Shown in pieces: positions 1-10,396 of a DNA stretch of 64,000 nucleotides. The stretch is from Pyropia haitanensis. Taxonomy: Eukaryota > Rhodophyta > Bangiophyceae > Bangiales > Bangiaceae. A model generated the notes under the pieces. That model ran no database searches. It had not been told where the DNA came from and saw only the letters and a program-made list of their open reading frames with translations. Position 1 is the stretch's first letter. Every line of letters begins with the position of its first letter. The stretch covers positions 682,001-746,000 of the forward strand of contig SDUX01000008.1 in NCBI GenBank assembly GCA_008729055.1, read 5' to 3'. The translations under genes and the position numbers were made by a program.

Positions 1-728
1 GAGTTGTCCACCACCTCCTCCACCGTGCCCCGCTGCGCGTTGGTGACCTTGCGCACAAAGGGGCGGTCAAAGACGTCGGGCTCAAACGGCGCAAACGACA
101 CCGCGCCGGGCTCCTCCCGCGACGACGACGCGTGGTTCCACCGCCGCTTCCGGTCCGAGTTCTTGCGGCTGTACGCCGAGAAGGGCGTGCACAGGACGGT
201 CGTCAGCACCACCGACGGGTTGTCCGACCGGAAGAGGCGGAGGAAGAGCTGGAAGCGCTGCCCCCCGTGCGCCGAGCCGGTCGTCGCCAGCCGCAGGCGG
301 GAGAAGCGGCACTCCCCAGACCGCGACAGCCGCGCGTTTTGCACCGACGCGGACGAGCCGTCCGACGCGGTGATGCCCACGTCGAGGAGCGTGCCCGCCT
401 CCGCGCCCTCCGTGACGACCGTCAAGTACGCGTCAATGTCCACGTCCGTCGGCGCGCGGCTGGCCCGGACGACCACGTCGGGAAAGCGCCAGCTCTTGGG
501 CCACCGCCACTCGTTGCGCGCATAGTCCCACGTCAACGGCCGGCTGAGGGCGATGGTCAGGTCGAAATCCGCGGGGCTCCGCTGCCCCGCCGACACGTCC
601 GCGGGGTCGTCCCGCACCGCCCGCGCCGACCCGCCCTGCGCCGCCGACGGCTGCACCAGCCGGTGGAGGCACATGTGCCATCCAAACTTGTGCGACGACA
701 CGTCCACCTCATTTGCATCGCCGCTACC

Positions 729-759
<31 letters not shown>

Positions 760-857
760 CCGCCACCGCCGCCGCCACCGGGCGCGCCGCCCGCACCGCC
801 ACCGCCACCACCGCCTTCGCCACCGCCACCGCTGCCACCACCGCTGCCACCACCACT

Positions 858-888
<31 letters not shown>

Positions 889-1382
889 GCCCCACCCGCG
901 CGACCGCCACGGCCGCCGCCAGCCCCGTCCCCCCCATCCGACGGCTTGCTGTCCTCCCCGTCGCCGTCCGGGTCGTCTGGCCCGTCAGTGGGGGCGCCCA
1001 CCGGCGCGGCGCCGCCCCCCCCAACAGCTCCGGCGGCCGCGCCCCGCCGCGGCGCCGCCCCCTGCAACAGCTCAGACGGCGACGGCGGCGGCAGCGGCGA
1101 CAGCGGCGAGGCGGCGAGGCTGGCAACGGGTGGTGGCACCGCCAGTGGCGCGCAGAGGGGGGGCGCCGGCGGCTGCGCGGCAGCGGCCGCGTCGGCCGGC
1201 GGCTGCCACGGTAGCTGGAGCCACGCGACGAGCGGCCGGGGCGGCCAGCCGCCGCCGCCACTGTCGCCGCCGCCGCCACCATCGGCTGGGACGTTGGCCA
1301 GCGCCCACCGCGGGGCGGCGGCGGCCGCGCCCGGCGGGCCAACCGGTAACGGCGGCGGCCAGTGGCCGCCGACCGAGCACAT
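1..1382 (-). CDS. Unrecognised probable nuclear protein, 5' part (3' end off the left edge)
   Basis: One open frame runs from an ATG at 1382 to the left edge (about 460 codons) without a stop, so the gene is 3'-truncated here. Residues 1-220 are low complexity: Pro/Ala-rich, then an acidic GPDDPDGDGED patch, then a long Gly tract encoded by 721-890. From about residue 222 the composition becomes that of a folded domain: a KFGWHMCLHRL segment, FDLTIALSRPLTWDYARNEW, then alternating hydrophobic strands (CRFSRLRLATT, QRFQLFLRLF, VVLTTVLCTPFSAYSRKN) ending in a basic RKRRW patch. Alternating strands that end in a basic loop recall p53/Rel/STAT/CudA-type DNA-binding beta-sandwiches, but I cannot assign a family. 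The other frames over this stretch are Arg/Pro-rich shadows. A T-rich tract lies just upstream of the ATG on this strand. Confidence 0.6.
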
Positions 1383-3340
1383 GGCGCGCGCTGGCCGGCG
1401 GGGAACAGACCGCACCGCGCGCACACACACAAAAAAAAAAAAAAGAGAAAAGAGAACAACAAAAAAAAAAAAAAAAACGAGCACGGCGGGGGATCTCACC
1501 GACGAGATACAAGCCGCCGCGCGGCGGGCGTCAGCAGTACCTCGACTGCACCGCCTCCGCGGCGAGACGCACCGCAAGTCAGCCCACCGGCCGCGGCTGG
1601 GCACCGGCGACGGCCGTGCGTGCGCGACGCGTCGGCCGTCGCCCGCCGCGGCGCGTCGTGCGCCGCGAGACGACGGCGGCGGCGGCGGCGGCGCCAGCGG
1701 CGGCGGCGCCAGCGGCGGCGGCGGCGGCGGCGCCACCACCAGCCACACCGGGTGCGTAGGGGGGGGGGGCGCGCGCCGCCGCGCGCCGCCGCATGCTCCT
1801 CCACCCGGCCGGTGGGGGATGCAAGGGGCGGCCGCCGCACGCACGCACCGGGACGGCCGGCGCGCCACAACCGCCGCGGCCAAGGGCACGACGAGGTGGC
1901 GGGGAGCGACACCAGACACGCGCCCGTCCCAGCGGGCTCCAGCCACCGTCGGCCGGCCAGGCCGCGGACCCTCCCCCCCCCTCCGCCGCGGCGCGGCCGG
2001 CTGGGGGGACGGCGCCTGTCGATCAGAGGCGCAAAAAGGTGGCGTGTCAGTGTGGTCGCGGAGGGGGGGGGGGGGGGGGGGGAAAGGAGGGGGCCGCAAC
2101 GGGCCGCCGCGCACGTGGTGGGGGGCGGCCGCGGCCGCGCCAGACGACGGTCGGCCAGCCGCCGCCTCGGTGGCGGACTCGCCGAACGTCGGCCGCGGGC
2201 CGCGCTTGCATGTGCGTGCAAACTTTGCGTTGGCACGGGACCGCCACCCGCGCCGTCGACGGGGGCCGCGGACCGCGCCGTGGGGCCCCCAGGGGGGGGG
2301 GAAAGAAAAGGCGGCGGCCGCCCGCCTCAACCCCCCTGGCCAATTACGGCAAGTTGGTGTGCAAAGCGGTACCTACAAAACGGCGGCCGCAACCCGCCCC
2401 CCCTCCTCCCCTTCCTCCCGTTGCAGAAACAGCGGAGGATCCGTGTGCAGGCGGCGCAGGGTGGCATTCCTGATGAAGCGGGTGGAAGCAGCTCAGAAAG
2501 TGGCGCCTAATTTCGAGCCGCGTCGCTCCTCCACGCTCCCAATCGGGCGGGTTTTGTTTCCACTCTGACCGGGAGGCGGCGCCCCGGCCGCGAATTTTCA
2601 GCGACTGTGGGGGTGGAAACCAGAAAACCTGGCGCTGGTTGTCCCCCCAAACACAGGCCACGGACGCGGAAACCCAGGCTCTGGACGGGTGACGTATCAC
2701 GACCGCCGCGGCGCGTCTGCTGGTGCGAGATGGCCCTACAGAGAGAGGACCGCGGCCGCGGATCTCTTCGTCTGCTGCCGCCACTTGCATGCACACGCCT
2801 GACGGATTCCACACCGAGGCCGTGGTAGGGGCGGATACAAAAAAGACACCGCCCCTCTCGTGACCCTGCGTCCCAAGGCGGCGGTAACTACCGACCGCGA
2901 GTCGGGGGGTCCGCCTGCTAGCCACGTCCACGCGCCTGCGGAACGGGACAAAGAGTACACCCAAACAGAGCCCGCCTATATCCGTGCACGAGAGACACCC
3001 GCCGCCACCGAAAGATGTCCACTGCCGCTCCCCTCCCCTGGTTGTCCTCAGGGGCACGCCGGCGTGTCGCACAGCACGTTACCGACACAGCGGGTGTTGC
3101 AGCAGAAGAACGTGCAACGAGAGGCTGAGTCCAGAGTGGACGCGCACCATGCCCACGCCGCGGGCGCGCCGCACCTCGCCTGGACAAACTGGTCTTCATA
3201 GAAACATGCGGGACACGGCGAACGCAGGGGAGCGGTGAAAGAAGGGAACGGCGAGCGACATCAAAGGGCAGGTCAGCGCCGGGTGCGAGGCCAAAACACG
3301 GCTCAACCAGGCCCCGGTCACGTCCGTTCCGTCCGCCGTG
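1383..3340. other. Intergenic, no supported gene
   Basis: This stretch holds only Arg/Pro/Gly-rich ORFs of the kind GC-rich noncoding DNA produces, a G run at 2061-2082, and the A-rich block at 1430-1477 (T-rich on the strand of the left-edge gene). I see no domain, splice pair or codon pattern supporting a gene. It probably includes the promoter and 5' leader of the left-edge minus-strand gene. Confidence 0.5.
1430..1477 (-). promoter_or_regulatory. T-rich tract just upstream of the left-edge gene's ATG
   Basis: Read on the minus strand, two T runs (13 and 17 bases) separated by a CT-rich spacer lie roughly 50-95 bases upstream of the ATG at 1382 and are followed by a short GT repeat. It could be a core-promoter T tract, part of the 5' UTR, or the polypyrimidine tract of a leader intron. 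The sequence alone does not decide. Confidence 0.3.
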
Positions 3341-4114
3341 GGAAGGGGGGGAGGTGGAAGATGGGGGGGTGATGGGGTGGGGAACGGCGGGGGGTGGGGG
3401 ACGGGGGGTGGGGGGGGGGGAAGGGGAGGGGGGGGGGGGAGGGGGGGGAGGTGGTGAACGACAAGGGGTGGGGAAAGTGGGGGTGGGGGGGAGGGGGGGG
3501 GGGGGGGTTGCGTGGGGCGGGGGTGGAGTGGGGGGGGGGGGGTGGGGGCGGGGGGGGGTGGGGGGAGGTGGTGAACGGCGGGGGGTGGGGGGAGTGCGGG
3601 TGGGGGGGGGTGGGGGGGGGAGGGGTTGTGTGGGGGGGTGGGGCGGGCCGCGTCACATGGGATCAAACGCCCCCCAGTGGGATTTGATGATAACAGCGGG
3701 GGGTGTTATCCAGATATCAAACCCCCCTCACGACCTCTAGGAGGGGGTCGGATAACATGTTATCCAACCCCCCCCCCAGAGGTCGTGAGGGGGGTTTGAT
3801 AACTGGATAACACCCCCCCTGTTATCGAACCCCCCTTACGACCTCTAGGAGGGGGTCGGATAACATGTTATCCAACCCCCCCCCCAGAGGTCGTGAGGGG
3901 GGTTTGATAACTGGATAACACCCCCCCTGTTATCGAACCCCCCTTACGACCTCTGGGAGGGGGTCGGATAACATGTTATCCAACCCCCCCCCAGAGGTCG
4001 TGAGGGGGGTTTGATAACTGGATAACACCTCCCGCTGTGATCATCAAATCCCACTAGGGGGCGTTTGATCCCTTGCGATCCGGCCCGCCCCCCCCCCCCC
4101 CCCCCCCCCCCCCC
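3341..4114. mobile_element. Foldback / MITE-like element with long terminal inverted repeats
   Basis: The arms at 3641-3711 and 4020-4090 are inverted copies of about 71 bp with roughly 90% identity by hand count. Beyond the arms the flanks mirror each other: a G-run-rich block on the left (about 3341-3640) and an uninterrupted 27-base C run on the right (4088-4114). Between the arms are tandem copies of a 108-bp palindromic unit. No coding capacity is visible. I could not define a target-site duplication because both boundaries lie in homopolymers. A nonautonomous foldback DNA transposon fits best; a recombination-derived inverted array is the alternative. Confidence 0.65.
3718..4012. repeat. 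108-bp tandem repeat, each unit itself palindromic
   Basis: The 16-bp perfect palindrome GGATAACATGTTATCC recurs with its GATAAC starting at 3751, 3859 and 3967, an exact 108-bp period. Each copy is flanked by inverted CCCCCTnACGACCTCT and AGAGGTCGTGAGGGGG blocks, so every unit can fold on itself. The copies are nearly identical, differing mainly in C-run length. Confidence 0.85.
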
Positions 4115-4120
4115 GACCCC

Positions 4121-4976
4121 CTCCGCCGCCGCGCCCGCGTGCATCGCTCGCTAATGGCCAGTGGCGGTCGCGGTCACCGTGTCAAATACATGTGATGTAC
4201 CGCATAAGTATTCAACGTTCTTCAATTGATTGCATTGGAATTGATTTCAATCGTTCAGAAGAGATTGGTTTCTGAATCCGCCAACCCTGGCGGACGTGGG
4301 CAAGCGGGGACTGTCTCCCCAAGTTCATTCTTTGGATAAATACCCAGGCAGAGCGACCGAGCAGCCCCGGCCCGTACTGAGACGCCCGCCAGTGATTGGC
4401 AGAGTCTCCCTAGAGTCCTCGACAGGTGGCTTGCAATCACAAACGAGTCGAGGCCACCGCAACACCCTCTCATCCGGCGTCGCCAGCTGGCCGGCGGCCT
4501 TTAACAAGAATGCGCTCACGGCAGGCGCTTGCCGGCGAGCTCTGCGTGGGTGGCGACGCCGAGTGGCCTTGGCGCGCTTTGGACTACGTGTCTCGACCAG
4601 AGAGGGCGTGGCCCCCGCTCTGCGGCCGGCGGCCGCAGCGTGCGGGATTCTGGCCCGGACCGGGCGTGATTGTGGCCCGCTACACGACATAAGAGCGCGG
4701 CGCACGTGCGCGGCGTGGTCTCGCGGCCGCGCGTACTCGTCAACGTCCGTCGTCGCCGCCAGAGTCGGAAACTGTCGCTACTCTGGCGAGGGGGGCGCGG
4801 CGGGCGGGGCGGCCCCGTGCGTGGCCCTCTGTGACCGGTTGGCAATCTGGGTTCCCGTGACCCCCCTCCTGGCGATCGTGACGTGGGGGGGGTGGTGCGG
4901 CCCACGGGCGCCCTCCCCCCTTGCTCCTAAGCCGACCCTCTCGTTTTCGGCCGCCCCCCCCGCTGTTCACGGCCCC
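4121..4976 (+). promoter_or_regulatory. Upstream region of the PNUTS-like gene
   Basis: This covers the space between the foldback element and the ATG at 4977. It contains an AT-richer patch at 4180-4270, unusual for this window, followed by increasingly GC-rich sequence. The frame of the downstream gene stays open back to 4296, but the upstream residues lack protein-like character, so I treat this as promoter plus 5' UTR. No defined factor site is claimed. Confidence 0.35.
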
Positions 4977-7757
4977 ATGGCAGACAGCCCTGGGTCCAAC
5001 GTCGACCCGACGCTTATGGTCCACCCGCTGACTGGTGAGCGTCGTGAATTTACGGGTGTTGTGTTGGAGGCGGCGTTGAGCGAGTCTGCCAAGCAGGTCA
5101 AGGTGCCGTGCAAGGGGCGCTTGGCGGACGCGCTGTGGCAGGTGGTACGGGCCAGCGCTACGCACGCCCAGGCGGGTAAGCCGAGTTTGACTGCCGCGGC
5201 GCTAGCGCTGGCGCTGCCCACCATTAATGAGGCCACCTCTGCGTACGTTTCGGGTCTGCCGAGGTCGGCTGGGGCCAAGGCCACGCGGAAGCGGCCTCGT
5301 CGGGCCGCTGATGCTGGTGGCGGGGAGGCTCCCCTCCCAGAGGGTACCGTTGCAGAGCGGGCAGCGGGGGCGCCCAAACGGCCGCGGGATGGCGCTGAGG
5401 TACAGCCTCCTGTGGCCCCAGCTGCGCGGCATGCAGCTCCGGTGCGGAAGCCGTCGGCGCCTAGCAGCACCGCTGCTCGTCCTGCCGATGACCCCCTGCG
5501 GCGACTGCAGGCCCGGCGGGTGGCGGAGCTGCTGCATCGGCGCGACTGGGACGCTGGCGCGGCAGACAAGTTTGCGGGGCTGCTGCGGCAGCCGGCCGAG
5601 GACCAGCTGCTGGTGGCGCAGAGTGTTCTGCACCTCGTGACGCGCGGCAAGAATCTGGCTTTGTCAGGCTGTTTGGCGCATGTGCCGGAGTTTGTGGCGT
5701 GGATATCATCTGCTCTGGAGGCCCGCCTGTACGGGGTGATTGATGTGCTTTGCAAGATGCTGCTGCGCTTTGACGCGGCGAGCATTCATGCGGTATGTTG
5801 CGCGCGCGTCTCGTCTCATGGTGCTCCATCAGTCTCGAGCATAGTGTTCTCTCTGTGGCCGTGCTTTTCGTGCCCATGGCCTCTTGGTGCGCGTGCTTGC
5901 TTTTCGCGGCGGCGACTCATTGGCAGGGGCGTCTGAGTGGGAAACCGTCAATGGGGCGTATGTCGTTGAGCTGGTCGTCCATTGTGACCGTTGTGCAGAG
6001 GTGAGCTTTCAGAGCTTGTGGGAGACGACGAACGGCAGTGGCCACTCGGGGCCGTGTCGCGACCTCAGACGACTCTCCGCCGCCGCCTCTGTTGGGATTG
6101 TAGTGGTGTCGCTGTGGGGTTGGGAGCGTTGACGGCTTGTTTTGATCGGTGACCGATGTCGACAGGGCGCTAACCTCCGTGGCTGTGTGTCGACTCTGGG
6201 TTGCCCTTGGCCTGTTGACCGTCGCAGTGTGGCGTGTCGCACGTCGCTGAGCTTGGTCGGCTGATGAAGGCCTTGGTGGCGCAGCTGGCCAAGGAGCCAC
6301 AGGCGACCAACTTGGGCGAGGCGGAGACGGCGGCGGTCCACCACCAGCGCGCCTCGTGGCGCTCTACTGCCAAGGAGTTGTTCAAGCACCTGAAGGAGGC
6401 GATGAAGGGCGCGCCCACTGCGGACCAGCCCCCGGTCGCCTCCGATGGCTCTCAGTTTAGCGCGCCCAGTCCACCATCTGTGGTGCCGACTGTGCCGGCA
6501 AACGGAGGTGAGGTTGCTCGGGCTCCTGTCGTAGTGCAGGAAGGCGCGCAGCCTATGGAGGCAACGGTGCCCGTGGTGCCTGGTACAGCTGTCGCCTCTG
6601 CTGCCGAAGGCCCATCAGTCCCCGCCCTCTCCCTGGACGGTCAAGCCAAGGCGGCGGGTGCGGACGCGCCCAAGCTGTCTTTGCCCAAAGGCGTTCAGCG
6701 ACGTCCCGGCAGCAAGGTGCTTTCCACCTTGGCAAGCGCTGGCAGCTCACTGCATTCTACGTCGCCTGCGGCCAAGAATGGAGCTTTGAACGGCGTGGAC
6801 GGCAGCCAGGCCGCGCCGATTGCTTCCGAGGTGGACTCCATGCCGCACATTCCCAAGAAGCAGCCGTTGCGGCCAACCGCGGCAGCGGATACGTCCCTCT
6901 CCCCGACGACTGCGGCGGGAAGTCGCTCATCTGGGGAGTCCCCGCCCGCGGCGAAAGGGAGCCAGCCATCGGGGTTGCTGCTGCCGCGACGGCAAGACCT
7001 CGAGCTTCCCGGAGAAGCCGTGTCGGAGTCTCCCCCGCACCGGACGGCGTCCCCGCTGGCGCCGACATCCCCGCGGCTGCTGCTGTCACCCCGCCCACCG
7101 GCACCGCCAGGAATGCCGCCCCTCTCACGTGCGCAGTCCCAATCTGGCGCGCAGACTGGCAGTGTCCTTGCGCCTGACCCGCCGCGTGGCCGGTCCTCGC
7201 TGCCCTCTCCTCGGGACGCGAAGAACCGTGCGGGTGCGGCTTACCCTGTGAAAGCCATTGGGGGGAGCGTGTACGACGCCATCACAGAGGACGGTGGGCT
7301 GCATGAGTACGTACCCTTGCCGCCTGGGAGGGGAGTACTGCGGTCCGCGCTGGATCGCCGTGGGGGTCAACGGTCGGTCACCTTTGGTGCTGACAAGGCG
7401 TGGGTCCTGCCGCCGCTCTCCCCTTCTCCATCCCCGATTCGAGACGCGTACGAAGCTGTGATGGACGAGGACGACGACGGCGGTAACGAGGACAACGACG
7501 GCGGCAACGAGGACGTCGGTCTGGCGCTGAAGGTGCGGCACAAGGACGTTGAGTCGGAGGCCAAGCACTTCCGCGCGAGACACGTGGCAGCTGACAGTCC
7601 AGCCGTGGACGCGCTCCTCACCCTGACGCTGCAACGGGCGTTCGAGTTCTTCTCGAACAATCCCAATTTGCTGTCGGATCCGACGCCCGAGCAATTGGGG
7701 GAGGTCATGCGGGATATTTCCGGCTCCATTGATCTCGCTGAATTGAAGGAGGTGTAA
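4977..7757 (+). CDS. PNUTS-like protein phosphatase 1 targeting protein (TFIIS-N-like domain plus RVxF motif)
   Basis: Exons 4977-5792 and 6228-7757 join in phase 0 across a 435-base GTATGT...CAG intron, giving 781 residues. Residues about 175-331, spanning the splice junction at residue 272, form a helical TFIIS N-terminal (LW)-like domain: VLCKMLLRFDAASIHA joins VSHVAELGRLMKALVAQL, then SWRSTAKELFKHLK. The middle is disordered, rich in Ser/Pro/Ala with KRPR-type nuclear localisation patches. Near residue 653 is QRSVTFGADK, matching the PP1-docking RVxF consensus, followed by an acidic DEDDDGGNEDND stretch. This order resembles animal PNUTS (PPP1R10), a chromatin-associated PP1 regulator. 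The ATG at 4977 is preferred over upstream codons because recognisable sequence begins there. An IWS1/TFIIS-like elongation factor is the alternative. Confidence 0.6.
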
Positions 7758-8346
7758 TGTCAAGGCGACAATCAACATTTTCAAGGTGCACCAGAACGCG
7801 TCGACACAGTCCTCAACTTTGAAGGTACAGTCTTTCTCTCCATTGTTGGCCACCCTTTGCGTCGACCGTAAGCCCGCTGACCGCAGCACGATGTCGCTTC
7901 CTCATTGGTCGGTGAAGAGGATCGAATGCTGACACATGCGATGATCGTATCGGAAACGTCGGTCGACCTGCACTGGTCACTGGTCTCCGTGCCCAAGAAA
8001 GGATGTCACAGTAATGGAGAAAGACTGTACCAGTGCCGCACGACCCGAAAATTCGTCACTGTGACTGGCAGCAAGATCGTAGGGTGAACCGGAGCTCATT
8101 CCACGTCGCAACCTGCTGCACCAGACAGAAGAGGTGACGTGCCCTCATCACGACGCACTGTTGAATGTGGTTGCACACACCAGTGTGACCACGTCTGCAT
8201 CGACAAATGTTTCATTGCAAAGAAGATCAGCACGTGTTCGTTATTAGCGCTGTACTCCGCTGAGCACCCCAAAGTGCCCCAAATACATATTGGACAGGCA
8301 GTCAGACGTGTTTTGAGTCAAGTTGGAGAAAGTGTTTCCGAACTAG
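7758..8346. other. Low-GC spacer, no supported gene
   Basis: Base composition drops sharply after the stop codon at 7755-7757. Only short ORFs without protein-like character are present. This probably includes the 3' UTR of the PNUTS-like gene and marks the start of a lower-GC island that continues to about 15 kb. Confidence 0.4.
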
Positions 8347-8663
8347 CCTGAGGCGCCCGTGCGGCGGTCTGCAAAGATCCTAACCTTGTGCTGGATCATG
8401 CTACAGCACTGCACGCAAAATTGACTGCGGAGAAGCTTTACCGGTCGGCCATTCTTTCTGGGATGGCGGACGCGGGATTGTTGGCAAAATTGATGAAGCT
8501 GTACCGGAAGAGCACCCTTGTGACGACAAATGATGGGATACGAGACGCACCACTGTTCAAGAGCGCCGCTGCGGATATCCTGCTGAGGTGTGCCCGAGGT
8601 TTTCGACAAGAATTGGAGGATTATCTACGGGCAGCCGTGGGTGCTGGCCGAACTCGCGAAGTA
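8347..8663 (+). pseudogene. PP4R3/SMEK-like gene fragment
   Basis: An open segment encodes a helical repeat whose order of motifs resembles protein phosphatase 4 regulatory subunit 3 (SMEK/Psy2). A KLYRSAILSGMADAGLLAKL block is followed by FKSAAADILLRCARGFRQEL and EDYLRAAV. In SMEK proteins the corresponding armadillo helices read roughly as R-x-x-F-F-K-T-L, then R-S-A-A-T-D-I with an acidic/hydrophobic tail. No N-terminal EVH1-like domain lies in the short space after the preceding gene, and the downstream sequence does not continue in frame. I therefore call a truncated or decayed copy; an isolated exon of a gene with many introns is the alternative. Composition (about 50% GC) is unlike the intact genes. 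Confidence 0.4.
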
Positions 8664-9188
8664 GCTCCCAGTTGAGTGTCCCATCGGAGTACGGATTTAT
8701 TTCTGTTACTTTTACGGATATATCCTCTGCCGGCTTGCTCCTGAACACCCGTGCTGAGCAGCTAAGCAGAGGGTTGGGGTTGATATCGTCGGATCATCCG
8801 CACGCTCAACGGAGCCGACAATACAGCCGCTGCGAAGCAGCAGCAACTGTCTTCGGGGCCGAGCGGCTCGATGCTCCGCTCTGCTGGGCTGCTCACGTGG
8901 CTCAAAAATTTCTCCAATGCTTCACGTCCTATGGTGCTACGTCGGAGTCTTTGTGATGCGGTTTGTCAGCGTGGGTCTGACGGCGAACAGGTGCTCGTGA
9001 CCTGGCATGTACTCTAGAAACAGAGTGCAGTGCGCTTCATGGCTGACACTGAGTAGCAGCCGTATGTCAAGCTGGCGGCTTCAATGGCGCTCGCGAGCAG
9101 GGTGAGCTACGCGAAGCTGGATTTCAAGGTACTCGGTGGGGGCTCCACCTGCGCAGTGACACGTGAGATGTCTCCGAAAGTTTGAGCA

Positions 9189-9290
9189 GTGCCTGATCTT
9201 GATGCCCCGATTGATTCCGTGCCAAGGTATCGGCTGAAGTGTGAAGCTTTAGATGTACTTGTAGCGCTCATGGACCATGTAGCATCCGGC
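9189..9290 (+). pseudogene. Possible further fragment of the helical-repeat gene
   Basis: A short open stretch reads as amphipathic helix (APIDSVPRYRLKCEALDVLV) and has the look of real coding sequence. It lies 0.5 kb downstream of the PP4R3-like fragment on the same strand. It may be a later exon of that relic. It is too short to assign independently, and the intervening 8664-9188 contains nothing I can support. Confidence 0.2.
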
Positions 9291-9507
9291 GACCCCCCGG
9301 ACGGTCCCGGCTGCCCAGAGGCGAGCGGGCGCAGGACACGCCCGTACAGGGGGGTGGCGGGCGCGGGCTGCCGGTCGCAGGACGAAACGGGTCCAAGGCG
9401 GAGGGCCGGATTCGGTCTCGCGCCCTTCTCGTGATCGAATCATGAGAGAATGCTTTTTTGTATTTTGTGAGGGATATCTTGAAGGGAAATTATTAGAAAT
9501 AGCTGTA

Positions 9508-9565
9508 GGGGAGATATTGGGGGAGACCGACGAGGCTAGACTCGGTCTCCCCCCCAATATCTCCC
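9508..9565. repeat. Imperfect hairpin, 23-bp stem
   Basis: The segment 9508-9530 is the near-perfect inverted complement of 9542-9565 (GGGAGATATTGG...GAGACCGA), with an 11-base loop; the only discrepancy is the length of the C/G run. It lies in noncoding low-GC DNA and may be a transposon-end remnant. Confidence 0.6.
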
Positions 9566-10230
9566 GAGGGGATCGATAGGGGGGCTACCGGGCCAAAGGC
9601 CGGTACGCCCCCCCCCCCCCTTTTGCTTTTAGATGGGACAGCAGGGCGCCCGTGGCCCGCGTTCCCGGGAAAAACAAATGTGCGTTTGCGACTCTCTTCC
9701 CCGTGTGCACGACCGTGCATCTCTGGCGACCCTGCCGCCAGGCGCGTGAGGCGACAGGTAACGCCCAACTCGTAGTTCCCTCTTCCCAATAACCTCCCCC
9801 TTTCCCCGGAGGGCATTTCTGGTCCCGGTTGAGATCGATTATGTACTACAGATTACTGCTTGTCGCAGTTCCCAACCTTTTACATGAAACGCAGCTAGTG
9901 CCCTGTGTGTTGCATACAAGCTGTCGACAGGAGATCATTGTCCACCGAAACGGAAGAATGGATGCTTGCATACAATAGGACTGCAAGCAACAGACGAAAT
10001 TTCTGAACAACCGATGCGGTGTTTTTTTGACTGGGCGTGTACGAACACATGCGCGCTTCTGCTTGGATGCCCATTTCTGTTCGGGCGTGCCCCACCCGGT
10101 CTTGCAGGACTTGTATAGAACGGGGAGCAGACAAGCCGAATAAGCGGAATGGGCCGAATAAGAATGGGGCTTACGCTGGTGAGAGAACGAAGACCCATCC
10201 CCATTCCTCGAATGTCGCTTCAAATCGGGA
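9566..10230. other. Noncoding spacer before the Harbinger element
   Basis: No open frame here has protein-like content. The sequence is of average composition and contains a C run at 9608-9620. I see no further repeats, splice-site pairs or RNA genes. Confidence 0.35.
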
Positions 10231-10250
10231 TCAGGCCCGTTCGCAGTTCC
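10231..10250. repeat. Harbinger left target duplication plus terminal inverted repeat
   Basis: TCA at 10231-10233 followed by the 17-bp terminal repeat. Similarity to the inner right end continues for another 10-12 bases (GCTTAGTATAA against GCTTGGTATAA) with a small gap. Confidence 0.75.
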
Positions 10251-10300
10251 GCTTAGTATAAACATAACGTCGCGCTGATTGGTCGACGGCGTTATACGGA

Positions 10301-10355
10301 CGGTATAACGTTATGACATACGCGAACGGCTCGCGTATGTCATAACGTTATACCG
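10301..10355. repeat. Perfect 25-bp inverted repeat with 5-base loop, inside the Harbinger element
   Basis: 10301-10325 is the exact reverse complement of 10331-10355 around the loop ACGGC. It lies between the left terminal repeat and the 3' end of the transposase remnant. Perfect stems of this length are unusual in a decayed element and suggest a recent subterminal palindrome or transposase-binding region. Confidence 0.9.
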
Positions 10356-10396
10356 ACCCCCGCAGCCGCTGGAATTCCAATCGAACGAAGCAGCAA

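Noticed and set aside
553..2568. 671-codon plus-strand ORF rich in Pro, Arg and Ala
   Set aside because: It is antisense to the left-edge minus-strand gene and noncoding DNA; composition is that of translated GCC/GGC runs, with no domain.
3394..3687. Poly-Gly/Trp ORFs over the G-run block
   Set aside because: Pure product of G-rich simple sequence at the edge of the foldback element.
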